DNA of 64,000 nt from Thermaerobacillus caldiproteolyticus (GCF_013761245.1 NZ_JACDUT010000004.1:124001-188000), one strand, 5' to 3'; shown: positions 16,553-26,342, counted from the stretch's first letter. A program made the numbers and translations. The notes: generated by a model from the letters alone, not told the origin.

Positions 16553-17953
16553 ATGGGCGTTGAATTGACAGCGTTACATTGGATTTACGTTGTGTTTGTC
16601 GTGCTCATTATCAGTTTTATGGTAGCACGAAAAGATACATCGCTCGTCTGTATTGTTGGTATTTTTTTATTAGCCATTACAGCTACTCATTCATTAAGCG
16701 CGGCAATCAGCAGTATATTTAATAGCTTTATTTACGCAATTACAGAACTGTTGCCGACAATTTTAGTCATCTCCATTATTGTTGCTATGAGCAAGGTGTT
16801 AACAGCAACTGGCATTAACGATGTCATGATTTCACCATTTGCTCGGTTGATTCGTACCCCGAGCTGGGCATACTGGACGATTGGATTGCTCATGATGGTT
16901 ATTTCGTGGTTTTTCTGGCCATCGCCAGCCGTGGCTTTAATGGGAGCAGTACTATTGCCGGTGGCGCTCCGCGTAGGATTGCCGGCATTAGGAGCAGCTA
17001 TGGCGATGAACTTGTTTGGTCACGGAATTGCGTTGTCAGGGGATTTTGTGATCCAAGGTGCGCCAAAATTAACCGCTGATGCAGCTGGGCTTCCAGTTTC
17101 TGATGTCGTATCCGCTAGTGTTCCGCTCGTATTTATTATGGGAATTGTCACAACAGTTACTGCCTACATTTTGTTGCGTCGTGATATAAAACGAGGTTAC
17201 TTTCATCATACGATGGAGGAAATTGCGGTAGCGGTCGAACCTATCGCTGAGCAAACAAAACAACTACTGTCTAATAAAACAAAAAAATGGTTAGCTGTTA
17301 TCATCCCTCTTTCATTTGTGCTTGATGTCGGTGCGATGTCGTATTTGAATTTGCAAGGTGGCGAAGCGACGGCGCTTATCGGCGGAACAGCGATTTTTAT
17401 CCTCATTCTTATTTCCATCTTTGCTCATAAACGTGAAAGCTTTGAAGAAATTACAAATTACTTTATTGAAGGATTTCAATTTGGGTTTAAAGTGTTCGGT
17501 CCTGTCATTCCGATTGCTGCCTTTTTTTACTTAGGAGACGCTGGATTTCTCAAAATCATTGGTGAATATTTACCAAAGATGTCACATGGCATTGTCAACG
17601 ATTTAGGGGTTGCGCTTGCGCATATTGTACCGATGAATAAAGAAATCGGTGCTGTCACATTAACGGCTGTTGGTGCGATTACCGGCTTGGATGGCTCCGG
17701 TTTTTCCGGTATTTCGTTAGCAGGTTCGATTGCTCATTTATTTGCCACGGCGATGGGGACTAGTGCGGCTACGTTAACAGCGTTAGGACAAGTTGCCGCG
17801 ATTTGGGTTGGCGGTGGTACCCTTGTTCCGTGGGCATTAATTCCAGCAGCAGCCATTTGTGGTGTTGACCCGTTTGAGTTAGCGCGGCGAAACTTGGTTC
17901 CTGTAACAGTCGGACTTATTGTTACGACGATTATTGCAATGTTTCTCATTTAG
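16553..17953 (+). CDS. yhfA: Integral membrane transporter YhfA
   Basis: A 466-residue protein with about twelve hydrophobic helices and few charged loops, in the style of the ion-transporter (CitM/ArsB/GntP-like) superfamily. It matches B. subtilis YhfA in length and in its place near yhaA and hemEHY. Glycine- and proline-rich segments in each half (WFFWPSPAVALMGAVLLP, and ITGLDGSGFSGISLAG) suggest two inverted repeats with re-entrant loops. A basic cytoplasmic stretch (RRDIKRGYFHHTMEE) joins the halves. The ATG at 16553 follows AGAAGGGAAGGGG. The substrate is unknown. The next gene is an M20 amidohydrolase, so uptake of an N-acylated compound is a reasonable guess, not shown. Confidence 0.8.
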   Translation: MGVELTALHWIYVVFVVLIISFMVARKDTSLVCIVGIFLLAITATHSLSAAISSIFNSFIYAITELLPTILVISIIVAMSKVLTATGINDVMISPFARLIRTPSWAYWTIGLLMMVISWFFWPSPAVALMGAVLLPVALRVGLPALGAAMAMNLFGHGIALSGDFVIQGAPKLTADAAGLPVSDVVSASVPLVFIMGIVTTVTAYILLRRDIKRGYFHHTMEEIAVAVEPIAEQTKQLLSNKTKKWLAVIIPLSFVLDVGAMSYLNLQGGEATALIGGTAIFILILISIFAHKRESFEEITNYFIEGFQFGFKVFGPVIPIAAFFYLGDAGFLKIIGEYLPKMSHGIVNDLGVALAHIVPMNKEIGAVTLTAVGAITGLDGSGFSGISLAGSIAHLFATAMGTSAATLTALGQVAAIWVGGGTLVPWALIPAAAICGVDPFELARRNLVPVTVGLIVTTIIAMFLI

Positions 17954-17962
17954 TGCAGATCG

Positions 17963-17995
17963 AGCTGTCTCACAATAAGAGTGGGACAGCTTTTG
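17963..17995 (+). terminator. Hairpin between yhfA and yhaA, probable weak terminator
   Basis: AGCTGTCTCAC (17963-17973) pairs with GTGGGACAGCT (17981-17991) with one G-T pair. Only TTTTG follows, so termination may be partial. Confidence 0.55.
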
Positions 17996-18074
17996 AGGAT
18001 GGAAGCATTTTGTAGTAATGATTTCGTTTTTCCATGATATAATGAAAAAAAAGGAAAACAAAGGGGAGAGGGAG

Positions 18075-19250
18075 TTGCTTGTACATTTGCATGATCGTTT
18101 AGAAGCGTATTTTGATAAAATGGTTGAGATTCGGCGTTATTTACATCAACATCCAGAATTGTCGTTTCAGGAATATAAAACAGCCAAATACATAGCCGAC
18201 TATTATAAGGCATTAGGAATTCCGGTGCGGGAAAACGTAGGTGGAAATGGTGTTGTGGCAAAAATTGTCGGTGCGAAGCCGGGAAAAACAGTGGCATTGC
18301 GCGCTGATTTTGATGCGCTGCCGATTCAAGACGAAAAAGACGTCCCTTATAAATCAACTGTCCCAGGCGTAATGCACGCGTGCGGACATGATGGACATAC
18401 AGCGACGTTACTCGTGTTAGCAAAAGTACTTTATGAAATGAAAGATGAGATGGCCGGTACGGTTGTTCTCATTCATCAACATGCGGAAGAATATGCCCCC
18501 GGCGGAGCGATTTCCATGATTGAAGACGGTTGTTTAGAAGGTGTTGATGCTATTTTTGGTACGCATTTATGGGCAACGGAGCCAACGGGAAAAATTCAAT
18601 ATCGCGTCGGTCCCATTATGGCGGCAGCAGATCGGTTTGAAATTACGATTCAAGGTTCAGGCGGTCACGGGGCACAGCCGCATAAAACAAAAGATGCGAT
18701 TGTCATTGCCTCACAGCTTGTTCTTGCGCTGCAACAAATTGTCAGCCGCCGCGTCAATCCATTACAGCCAGCTGTTGTGTCGATCGGCTCGTTTGTCGCG
18801 GATAATGCGTTTAATGTTATTGCTGATACGGCGAAGCTTGTTGGTACTGTTCGCACTTTTGATGAGGCAGTTCGTGTTGAAATTGAGAGGGAAATTGGGA
18901 GAATCACAAAAGGAGTTTGTTTAGCGGCGGACTGCTCATACGAATATACGTATACGCGTGGCTATCCACCGGTTGTGAACCATGAGGAGGAAACGAAATT
19001 CATTGTCGAAATTGCAAAACAAATTCCAGAAGTGAAAATAGTGGAAGAGACGGAGCCGCATATGGGTGGAGAAGACTTTGCGTACTATTTGCAACATGTC
19101 AAGGGAGCGTTTTTCTTTACCGGAGCAAAAGCGGAACATATTACTGAGCCGTTTCCACATCATCATCCAAAATTTGATTTTGATGAAAAAGCGATGCTTA
19201 TTGCGGCGAAGACGCTTGGTAGTGCGGCGCTTATGTATTTGCAAAAATAA
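18075..19250 (+). CDS. yhaA: M20-family amidohydrolase YhaA
   Basis: A 391-residue metallo-amidohydrolase of peptidase family M20D (aminoacylase, hippurate or IAA-amide hydrolase type), cleaving an acyl group from an amino acid-like substrate. Metal-binding motifs are visible: the Cys/His site MHACGHDGHTAT, HQHAEE, and the C-terminal HMGGEDFAYYL. A dimerisation (lid) domain lies at about residues 185-300, with GGHGAQPHKTKDA. TTG 18075 sits six bases after AAGGGGAG; an ATG at 18042 lacks a site. It follows yhfA closely and may share its transcript if the hairpin between them leaks. The exact substrate cannot be read from sequence. Confidence 0.85.
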   Translation: MLVHLHDRLEAYFDKMVEIRRYLHQHPELSFQEYKTAKYIADYYKALGIPVRENVGGNGVVAKIVGAKPGKTVALRADFDALPIQDEKDVPYKSTVPGVMHACGHDGHTATLLVLAKVLYEMKDEMAGTVVLIHQHAEEYAPGGAISMIEDGCLEGVDAIFGTHLWATEPTGKIQYRVGPIMAAADRFEITIQGSGGHGAQPHKTKDAIVIASQLVLALQQIVSRRVNPLQPAVVSIGSFVADNAFNVIADTAKLVGTVRTFDEAVRVEIEREIGRITKGVCLAADCSYEYTYTRGYPPVVNHEEETKFIVEIAKQIPEVKIVEETEPHMGGEDFAYYLQHVKGAFFFTGAKAEHITEPFPHHHPKFDFDEKAMLIAAKTLGSAALMYLQK

Positions 19251-19333
19251 ATCGTCAATTTTTTGACAGTTTCGCTTCTTCCCTATACATTGTCGCAAGA
19301 ACTTTGTATAGTTGTAATTGTACTTATAATATA

Positions 19334-19362
19334 AACTTGGCGTAGCGCCAAGTTTTCTTTTG
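19334..19362 (+). terminator. Terminator downstream of yhaA
   Basis: AACTTGGCG (19334-19342) pairs with CGCCAAGTT (19346-19354), followed by TTCTTTTG. A TATAAT (19325-19330) lies just upstream, but it is too close to the hairpin to serve a useful promoter. Confidence 0.75.
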
Positions 19363-19447
19363 CCAAATAAAGTGGACAAGTCATTTTTCTTTTAGATAGA
19401 AGTGTTTGTTGATACGATAGAAGTGAGAGTCAGAAAGGCGGATGAAT

Positions 19448-20494
19448 ATGACAAAAGCGATCAATGATACATTTTTACGCGCTTGTCGCGGTGAGAAGAC
19501 CGATTATGTTCCGGTTTGGTATATGAGACAAGCAGGCCGTTCACAGCCGGAGTATCGCGCGTTAAAAGAAAAATACTCTTTATTTGAAATTACGCATCAA
19601 CCAGAGCTTTGTGCCTATGTTACCCGTTTACCGGTCGAACAGTACAATGTCGATGCGGCGATTTTATATAAAGATATTATGTCACCGCTTCCAGCGATTG
19701 GGGTAGATGTAGAGATTAGAGGGGGAATCGGGCCGGTGATTGCTAATCCGATTCGTTCTCTTGCGGATGTGGAAAGACTCGGTGAAATCCATCCAGAAGA
19801 AGACGTTCCGTATGTGTTAGAAACGATTAGGCTGCTCACAACGGAACAATTGAGCGTGCCGTTAATCGGTTTTGCCGGTGCTCCATTTACATTAGCAAGC
19901 TATATGATTGAAGGCGGACCATCGAAAAACTATAATAAAACAAAAGCATTTATGTATGCAGAGCCAAAAGCGTGGTTTGCGTTAATGGACAAGCTTGCGG
20001 AGATGACGATTCGCTATGTCAAAGCGCAAATTCATGCTGGTGCCAAAGCGATTCAAATTTTTGATTCATGGGTAGGCGCTGTGAATGTTGAAGATTATCG
20101 CTACTTTATTAAACCAACGATGGAACGCATTTTCTCCGCATTGCGGGAAGAAAACGTCCCGCTCATTATGTTTGGAGTCGGGGCAAGCCATTTAGCGAAA
20201 GAGTGGAATGATTTGCCGCTTGATGTCGTTGGATTAGATTGGCGGTTGCCGATTCGTGAGGCGCGCGCGAACGGAATTACAAAAGCGATTCAAGGAAATT
20301 TAGACCCGGCGGTGCTGTTGGCACCTTGGGACGTTATCGAGGCGCGGGTGAAAGAGATTTTAGACCAGGGTATGGAGAAGCCGGGGTATGTGTTTAACTT
20401 AGGTCATGGAATTTTCCCAGACATTCAGCCGGAAACGTTAAAACGATTAACAGCGTTTATTCACGAATATACATCACGACAATGGAAGGTGTAG
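19448..20494 (+). CDS. hemE: Uroporphyrinogen decarboxylase HemE
   Basis: A 348-residue cytoplasmic enzyme that removes four carboxyl groups from uroporphyrinogen III to give coproporphyrinogen III. The signature [16 protein letters not shown] lies at the N-terminus with its substrate-carboxylate arginines. IKPTMERI and GLDWRLPI blocks and the C-terminal [13 protein letters not shown] are also typical. ATG 19448 is seven bases from AAAGGCGG; ATG 19442 is one base away. It is the first gene of the hemEHY operon, which feeds the coproporphyrin-dependent heme route. Confidence 0.96.
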   Translation: MTKAINDTFLRACRGEKTDYVPVWYMRQAGRSQPEYRALKEKYSLFEITHQPELCAYVTRLPVEQYNVDAAILYKDIMSPLPAIGVDVEIRGGIGPVIANPIRSLADVERLGEIHPEEDVPYVLETIRLLTTEQLSVPLIGFAGAPFTLASYMIEGGPSKNYNKTKAFMYAEPKAWFALMDKLAEMTIRYVKAQIHAGAKAIQIFDSWVGAVNVEDYRYFIKPTMERIFSALREENVPLIMFGVGASHLAKEWNDLPLDVVGLDWRLPIREARANGITKAIQGNLDPAVLLAPWDVIEARVKEILDQGMEKPGYVFNLGHGIFPDIQPETLKRLTAFIHEYTSRQWKV

Positions 20495-20498
20495 AGAA

Positions 20499-21434
20499 AT
20501 GACAAAAAGGAAAATGGGGCTACTTGTCATGGCGTATGGCACCCCCTACAAGGAGGAAGACATTGAGCGTTATTATACGCATATTCGCCACGGCAGAAAA
20601 CCTTTGCCTGAACTATTGCAAGATTTAAAAGAACGTTACGAGGCGATTGGCGGTATTTCTCCGCTCGCTAAAATTACATTAGAACAAGCCAAACAATTGG
20701 AAAAACGATTAAACGACATTCAAGACGAAATCGAATTTCACATGTATTTAGGACTAAAACATATCGAGCCGTTCGTAGAAGACGCGGTCCGGCAAATGTA
20801 TGAGGACGGAATTAGGGAAGCGGTGAGCATTGTTCTTGCTCCGCACTTTTCGACGTTTAGCATTCAATCGTACAACGTGCGTGCCAAGGCGGAAGCAGAA
20901 AAGTTAGGTGGTCCAGTGATCCACACGATTGATAGTTGGTATCAAGAGCCGAAATTTATTGACTATTGGGTCGAAAAAGTGAGAGAAATTTATGCCACCA
21001 TGAGTGATGACGAACGGGAAAAAGCCGTGCTCATTGTGTCCGCTCATAGTTTACCAGAAAAGATTATTGCAAGCGGTGATCCGTATCCTCAACAATTGCA
21101 AGAAACAGCAGATTTGATTGCGAAAAAAGCAGATGTACCACATTACGCGGTGGGTTGGCAAAGCGCTGGAAATACGCCGGAGCCTTGGTTAGAACCGGAC
21201 GTACAAGATTTAACAAGACAATTGCACAAAGAAAAAGGATATACGACTTTTGTCTATATTCCGGTCGGATTTGTTGCTGATCATTTAGAAGTGCTTTATG
21301 ATAATGATATCGAATGCAAAAATGTAACTGATGAAATTGGAGCAAAGTATTACAGACCGGATATGCCGAATGCGCAACCACAGTTTATTGACGCATTAGC
21401 GACGGTCGTTTTAAAGCGTGTAAAACTCCTATAA
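20499..21434 (+). CDS. hemH: Coproporphyrin ferrochelatase HemH (CpfC)
   Basis: A 311-residue soluble chelatase that inserts iron into coproporphyrin III. The metal-site histidine lies in [10 protein letters not shown] (about residue 182) and the conserved glutamate in [11 protein letters not shown] (about 264). The N-terminal [12 protein letters not shown] and the [10 protein letters not shown] loop are family features, and there is no membrane anchor. ATG 20499 starts four bases after the hemE stop, with AAGGTG within the end of hemE. The length equals that of the monomeric Bacillus enzyme. Confidence 0.96.
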   Translation: MTKRKMGLLVMAYGTPYKEEDIERYYTHIRHGRKPLPELLQDLKERYEAIGGISPLAKITLEQAKQLEKRLNDIQDEIEFHMYLGLKHIEPFVEDAVRQMYEDGIREAVSIVLAPHFSTFSIQSYNVRAKAEAEKLGGPVIHTIDSWYQEPKFIDYWVEKVREIYATMSDDEREKAVLIVSAHSLPEKIIASGDPYPQQLQETADLIAKKADVPHYAVGWQSAGNTPEPWLEPDVQDLTRQLHKEKGYTTFVYIPVGFVADHLEVLYDNDIECKNVTDEIGAKYYRPDMPNAQPQFIDALATVVLKRVKLL

Positions 21435-21450
21435 AGAAGGCGATGAAACA

Positions 21451-22875
21451 GTGAGTGAGGATAAACGAACGGTTGTCATTATTGGGGGCGGAATTACAGG
21501 AATTGCGGCCGCCTATTATTTACAAAAGGCTATTAAGGAGCAACAGCTCCCTATGGAATGCAAATTAGTAGAAGCAACTCACCGATTAGGAGGAAAAGTC
21601 CAAACAGTTATTCGTGACGGGTTTGTGATCGAGCGCGGTCCTGACTCATTTTTAGCAAGAAAATTAAGCGCGTCACGTCTCGTTCATGAGGTGGGATTAC
21701 AAGACGAAATTGTTCATAACGCAACAGGAAAATCGTATATTCTTTTGAAGGGAAATTTGTACCCGATACCGGGCGGGGCCGTGATGGGTATTCCCACAAA
21801 AATCGCTCCATTTGTAACGACGGGGTTATTTTCCCCATTTGGAAAATTGCGTGCTGCTTTCGACTTCATTTTACCGCCGACAAAGGCGGAAGGCGATTTG
21901 TCTTTAGGACAATTTTTCCGCAGAAGACTTGGAAATGAAGTCGTCGAAAACTTAATTGAACCGCTTTTATCAGGCATATATGCCGGCGATATCGACCAGC
22001 TTAGTTTAATGGCGACGTTCCCGCAGTTTTTCCATGTTGAACAAAAGTATGGCAGCCTTGTGTTAGGGACGAAACGAACAACGCCAAAAGCGGAGAAACA
22101 GCGAAAAGGAGCGTTTCAAACATTAAAAACAGGGCTGCAATCATTGGTCGATGAAGTCGAAAAGAGATTAGAGCCGGGAAGTGTCATAAAAGGAGTTCGC
22201 GTTGAAACGGTAGAAAGACAAGGAACAAAATATCGTTTGTGGCTAAGCAACGGCGACGTATGGACAGCTGATAGCGTGATTGTGGCGACTCCGCATCAAA
22301 CGGTACCGACGATGTTTTCCGATTATCCGTTTTTTGCTCCGTTTAAATCAGTGCCATCAACGTCGGTAGCAACGGTTGCTCTTGCATTTTCCGAAAGTGC
22401 AATTGAACAAGACATTGATGGTACAGGATTTGTTGTATCGCGCCGAAGCGATTATACGATTACCGCTTGCACATGGACGCATAAAAAGTGGCCACATACC
22501 GCGCCAAAAGGAAAAGCGTTGCTGCGTTGCTATGTCGGACGGCCGGGAGATGAGGCAATCGTCGAACAGTCCGATGATGAAATTGTCAATGTCGTCATGG
22601 ACGATTTAAACAAAATTATGCGCATTGCCGGGCGTCCTGAATTTTCGATCGTATCAAGGTGGAAAGAAGCAATGCCGCAATATACGGTCGGACATAAAGA
22701 GCGGCTTGAGAAGGTGAAAGCAAATATGGCAGAAGCGCTTCCGGGCGTGTTTTTAGCAGGAAGCTCATATGAAGGATTAGGCTTGCCAGATTGCATTGAC
22801 CAAGGCGAAGAAGCGGTGAAAAAAGTGCTTGATTATTTACGAGTGCATAAGCGGGAAACCGTGGAGGTTAACTAA
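21451..22875 (+). CDS. hemY: Coproporphyrinogen III oxidase HemY (CgoX)
   Basis: A 474-residue FAD-dependent oxidase that makes coproporphyrin III in the Gram-positive heme route. The dinucleotide-binding motif is VIIGGGITGIAAAYYL at residues 9-24, followed by EATHRLGGKVQT. The C-terminal GSSYEGLGLPDCIDQGEEA is the FAD-closing motif. The GTG at 21451 has GAAGG upstream; no in-frame ATG is better. It ends the hemEHY operon at a hairpin that includes its last codons. Confidence 0.95.
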   Translation: MSEDKRTVVIIGGGITGIAAAYYLQKAIKEQQLPMECKLVEATHRLGGKVQTVIRDGFVIERGPDSFLARKLSASRLVHEVGLQDEIVHNATGKSYILLKGNLYPIPGGAVMGIPTKIAPFVTTGLFSPFGKLRAAFDFILPPTKAEGDLSLGQFFRRRLGNEVVENLIEPLLSGIYAGDIDQLSLMATFPQFFHVEQKYGSLVLGTKRTTPKAEKQRKGAFQTLKTGLQSLVDEVEKRLEPGSVIKGVRVETVERQGTKYRLWLSNGDVWTADSVIVATPHQTVPTMFSDYPFFAPFKSVPSTSVATVALAFSESAIEQDIDGTGFVVSRRSDYTITACTWTHKKWPHTAPKGKALLRCYVGRPGDEAIVEQSDDEIVNVVMDDLNKIMRIAGRPEFSIVSRWKEAMPQYTVGHKERLEKVKANMAEALPGVFLAGSSYEGLGLPDCIDQGEEAVKKVLDYLRVHKRETVEVN

Positions 22876-22900
22876 TAAGGAGTTAACCTCTTTATTTTTA
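22864..22900 (+). terminator. Terminator of hemEHY
   Basis: GAGGTTAACT (22864-22873) pairs with AGTTAACCTC (22881-22890), followed by TTTATTTTT. The stop codon is within it. Confidence 0.88.
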
Positions 22901-22931
22901 TCAACCAATGTGGTATGATAATTTTACGGAA

Positions 22932-22954
22932 TGACCAAAATGTTCATTTAGTCA
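22932..22954 (+). promoter_or_regulatory. Probable YhgD operator 1
   Basis: A 23-bp imperfect palindrome, TGAC-N15-GTCA, lies just downstream of a TATGATAAT -10-like box and 18 bases before the yhgD start. The same layout recurs before yhgE (23573-23595). Self-repression by the TetR-type YhgD is the natural reading. Confidence 0.65.
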
Positions 22955-22972
22955 ATTAAAAGGATGAGGAAC

Positions 22973-23545
22973 ATGGCAGTCGATCGAAAACAACAAATTA
23001 TTGATGCAGCAACAAAATCTTTTTCCTTGTTCGGGTATAAGGCAACGACGATGGAGCAAGTGGCAAAACTTGCGAATGTAGGAAAAGGGACAATTTATAC
23101 GTTTTTTAAAAACAAAGAGGATTTGTTAGACGAAATTATCTCCTCGCTTATTTTAGAAATAAAAGAAGCGGCAGAGCAGGCAATGGATCCCGATCGTCCG
23201 TTTTTTGAAAACGTTCATCGCGCTTTATATCGCATTTCGGAGTTTCGCAAACAGCATCAATTAACAGTGAAGCTTCTTCAAGAAGTTCGCGATATCGGAA
23301 CACCGGCTGTTCAAGAAGTGATGAAAAAATTGGATCGGGCGATTATCGCCTACATTCGTGAGAAAATTGACATCGCCATAAAAAAAGGGGAAATTCGCAA
23401 TTGTGATGCCGAAATCACTGCCTTTTTAATGCTAAAAGTGTATCTTGCCTTAATTGTTGATTGGGAAAAAGAACATGAGCCGCTAACAAAAGAGAAAATC
23501 GCTGAATTATTTGAGTTGTATTTTCTAAAAGGATTGTCGAAATAG
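22973..23545 (+). CDS. yhgD: TetR-family regulator YhgD
   Basis: A 190-residue TetR-type repressor. The N-terminal helix-turn-helix reads IIDAATKSFSLFGYKATTME, then QVAKLANVGKGTIYTFFKNK. The C-terminal two-thirds is the helical ligand and dimer domain, of the YhgD type. ATG 22973 follows AAGGATGAGG; ATG 22964 overlaps that site. It stands directly before yhgE, as in B. subtilis, and two matching palindromes flank it. It probably represses itself and yhgE. The ligand is unknown, but a membrane-active compound is plausible given the target. Confidence 0.9.
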   Translation: MAVDRKQQIIDAATKSFSLFGYKATTMEQVAKLANVGKGTIYTFFKNKEDLLDEIISSLILEIKEAAEQAMDPDRPFFENVHRALYRISEFRKQHQLTVKLLQEVRDIGTPAVQEVMKKLDRAIIAYIREKIDIAIKKGEIRNCDAEITAFLMLKVYLALIVDWEKEHEPLTKEKIAELFELYFLKGLSK

Positions 23546-23572
23546 ATAGTCCTTCTTCTTTTTAACATAAAA

Positions 23573-23595
23573 TGACTAAATGGACAAAACGGTCA
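23573..23595 (+). promoter_or_regulatory. Probable YhgD operator 2
   Basis: A second 23-bp TGAC-N15-GTCA element (TGACTAAA...CGGTCA) lies 26 bases before yhgE. Its outer half-sites and length are the same as the element before yhgD. Confidence 0.65.
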
Positions 23596-23620
23596 ATCGT
23601 ACAAAGGAGGGGAGTGTCTG

Positions 23621-26026
23621 ATGCGAGGGGTTTCATTATTTTTACAAGAACTAAAGACAATTATGACGAATCGCAAAATTATGATTCCTATTATCGCTAT
23701 TTTGTTTATCCCTATTATGTATAGCGGAATGTTAATATGGGGATTTTGGGATCCGTATGGCCACTTAGAGAGATTACCAGTCGCTGTGGTCAATCAAGAT
23801 CAAGGCGCAACATTGAATGGAGAACAGTTGAAGATCGGTGACGATCTAGTGGAGAATCTAAAAAAGAAAAAGCAGTTTTCTTGGGAATTTGTTGACGAAA
23901 AAGAAGCGGAAAAGGGGTTGAAAAACCGTAAATACTATCTAGTTATCAAAATTCCAGAAAACTTTTCAAAGCATGCAACGACGTTGCGGGATGAACATCC
24001 TCATAAAATGGAACTCATTTATATGCCGAATGAGAGCATGAACTTTTTGGCAGCGCAAATTGGAAATAAAGCCGTTGAAAAACTGAGAGAAGACGTTGCT
24101 GATACATTGACGGAAACATACGCCGAAACGATGTTTCAAAATATCAAGAAGTTGGCCAAAGGACTCGAATCAGCAAGCGAAGGAGCAAAGAAACTGCATG
24201 ATGGCATTGATTCCGCCAAACAGGGAGCGATAAAGCTAAAGGATGGGGTTGATTCGGCCAAAGCTGGTACACACGAGCTTCACAGCGGTGCGCTCTCTGC
24301 GGAGCATGGCGCTCAAGAAATGTACACACATTTAAAAACGATGGCTGAAAAATCATTGGTTTTCAAAAGTGGATTACAATCCGCTAGTTCCGGAGCTGAG
24401 CGTCTAAGCGGCGGAATGAATCAGCTCAATGCTGGTTTTGCCCGCTTGATCGAAGGACAAGAGAAATTGTTTGATGGTGCAGAAAAAGCGAGAGATGGTT
24501 CTCAGCAACTGTCTGATGGATTAAAGCAATCTCTTTATGGGATGAAACAAATGAATGAAAAAACCCCTCAGCTCGCAAACGGAGCAGCACAATTACGAAG
24601 CGGAGCTAGCAATCTGTCTGCATCACTAGGACAATGGGCGCAGGGAGCAGAACAAACAAAAATGGGGGCAGCACAGGTAAGTACTGGACTTGAACAACTG
24701 ACAGCCCGGCTTGATAATATGATCGCCCAAACGTCCGATCCACAGCAAAAAGCAGCACTTGAAGAATTGCGAGCGAGCGTGGGGCAACTCGCTGATGGAA
24801 GCAAACAAGTAACCAACGGTATAAGCCAACTTTCCGAAAACGCTACAGCATTGAAAGAAGGGGCTGATCAGCTTTCTTCTGGAGCAGCGCAATTGCATAA
24901 CGGAACGATTGCTTTGAGCGACGGTCTCAAACGATTAGAAGCAGGACAAGAGCAACTCACTACAGGGGCAGAAGCATTAGCCGATGGACAGAGAGAACTT
25001 GTACAAGGGTTAGCGACATTCGGTGAAAAAATGAATGAAGTGAAAAGTGGAATGACTCAGCTTATGAATGGAAGCGGACAATTATCAGTCGGCCTACATG
25101 AGCTTGCTTCCGGTTCTGATAAACTGCAAGATGGTACAAATCAGCTTGCAGCCGGATCTGGGCAATTGGCAAGCGGAATGGGAAAACTCACGAATGGATT
25201 AGGAAACTTATCACATGGAATGGAGCAGCTCTCTAACGGATCTGACCAATTAACGGAAGGAATGACGACGCTAGACAAAGGTTCTAATGAATTGGCAGCC
25301 AAGTTGAACGATGGAGCCAAAGATGCTAACAATGTGAAAGCGAACAAAGATGTATACGATATGTTCGCGAAACCGATTAAAATTAAAAACGAAAAATTAA
25401 ACGAAGTGCCTAACTATGGAACGGGGATTGCTCCGTACTTCTTATCGTTAGGATTGTTTGTTGGCGCCTTACTCGTATCGATCGTGTTCCCTCTTCGTGA
25501 ACCTGCAGGCACACCGAAAACGGGAATAAGTTGGTTTATTAGCAAGTTCGGTGTTCTAGTTATGATCAGCATCATTCAATCGTTGATAGCCGATACGATT
25601 TTACTTGCAGGGGTAGGCATTGAAGTGCAAAGTATAGCAAGATTTATCGTATTTACGATCATCACAAGTTTAACGTTCATGGCGTTAATTCAGTTGCTTG
25701 TCACAACGTTAGGTGATCCGGGAAGATTTTTAGCAATCATTATCTTAATCTTACAATTAACAACAAGTGCTGGTACCTTCCCATTAGAGTTAATTCCAAA
25801 AGTGTTGCAACCGATCCACAGCTGGTTGCCAATGACGTATTCCGTAGCCGGCTTCCGTTCTGTCATTTCGAGTGGTGATTTTGCGTTTATGTGGAAAAAT
25901 GCATATACTTTACTTGCTTTTATGATCGTGTTTGCTCTCGGAACAATCACTTACTTTACAATACAACATAAACGACAATTTTACAAAGCAGTACAAGATA
26001 TGTCAGAAACTCCTAAGGCATTGTAG
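23621..26026 (+). CDS. yhgE: YhgE/Pip-family membrane protein
   Basis: An 801-residue membrane protein of the YhgE/Pip family. This group has ABC-2-like ends and includes the lactococcal phage-infection protein Pip and ESX-type secretion-associated proteins. One helix lies near residues 18-38. A globular extracytoplasmic domain follows (about 45-170). Then comes a very long helical region (about 180-600) of repeated units such as LSxGAxQLxxG and LADGxxQL. Five or six C-terminal helices (about 605-780) include the FPLREPAGTPKTGISWFISK block. The start has AAAGGAGGGGAG. It ends with a strong terminator. A probable YhgD operator precedes it. The specific role is unknown. Confidence 0.9.
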   Translation: MRGVSLFLQELKTIMTNRKIMIPIIAILFIPIMYSGMLIWGFWDPYGHLERLPVAVVNQDQGATLNGEQLKIGDDLVENLKKKKQFSWEFVDEKEAEKGLKNRKYYLVIKIPENFSKHATTLRDEHPHKMELIYMPNESMNFLAAQIGNKAVEKLREDVADTLTETYAETMFQNIKKLAKGLESASEGAKKLHDGIDSAKQGAIKLKDGVDSAKAGTHELHSGALSAEHGAQEMYTHLKTMAEKSLVFKSGLQSASSGAERLSGGMNQLNAGFARLIEGQEKLFDGAEKARDGSQQLSDGLKQSLYGMKQMNEKTPQLANGAAQLRSGASNLSASLGQWAQGAEQTKMGAAQVSTGLEQLTARLDNMIAQTSDPQQKAALEELRASVGQLADGSKQVTNGISQLSENATALKEGADQLSSGAAQLHNGTIALSDGLKRLEAGQEQLTTGAEALADGQRELVQGLATFGEKMNEVKSGMTQLMNGSGQLSVGLHELASGSDKLQDGTNQLAAGSGQLASGMGKLTNGLGNLSHGMEQLSNGSDQLTEGMTTLDKGSNELAAKLNDGAKDANNVKANKDVYDMFAKPIKIKNEKLNEVPNYGTGIAPYFLSLGLFVGALLVSIVFPLREPAGTPKTGISWFISKFGVLVMISIIQSLIADTILLAGVGIEVQSIARFIVFTIITSLTFMALIQLLVTTLGDPGRFLAIIILILQLTTSAGTFPLELIPKVLQPIHSWLPMTYSVAGFRSVISSGDFAFMWKNAYTLLAFMIVFALGTITYFTIQHKRQFYKAVQDMSETPKAL

Positions 26027-26044
26027 CCTTTAGGAGTTTTTTTA
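26008..26044 (+). terminator. Terminator of yhgE
   Basis: AACTCCTAAGGC (26008-26019) pairs with GCCTTTAGGAGTT (26026-26038), followed by a T-run. It begins inside the last codons. Confidence 0.9.
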
Positions 26045-26074
26045 GATTAAGAAAGTATAAATGCGAAACGGAAA

Positions 26075-26310
26075 TTTATCTAGTTCCAACACCCAAGCAG
26101 TTCTCTTCTTGAAATGATATAGATGCAAAACTTGCTTAAAGAATGGCTTAGAAAACGCTGATTTAAGCTGCACTGGGGCCAATCAGTCTCCTTGGAGCGA
26201 CAAGAACACCTTTGAGTGAGAGAACATTTGCTTCTCACGGAATTCCGCTGTTTGTACGCAGGATGCGGGGAGTTTTTAGGAGAAATTGAAGAGATGGCGT
26301 TTTTTTATTT
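26075..26310 (+). repeat. Dispersed non-coding repeat, copy C
   Basis: It is colinear with copy A: TATCTAGTT, an ACACCCAAGC run, TTCTTGAAAT, ATGCAAAACTTGCTTAAAG, and AACATTTG (26223-26230) in the loop of GTGAG (26216-26220) with CTCAC (26234-26238). A TGTTTGTACGCAGGATG block follows, then AGTTTTTAGGAGAAATTG (26271-26288), which is identical to copy A. It fills the space between yhgE and the lacI-type promoter. Confidence 0.65.
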
Positions 26311-26342
26311 AAAAAATTTTTTGAAACTTTGAAGATTATTAG

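Noticed and set aside
19304-19330. TTTGTA...TATAAT promoter after yhaA
   Set aside because: The -10 lies four bases before a terminator hairpin, so a transcript from it would end almost at once; hemE more likely starts further downstream.
24180-25330. DNA repeat array inside yhgE
   Set aside because: The repetition is at protein level (degenerate Leu-Gly heptad-like units); codons vary and there is no exact DNA repeat.
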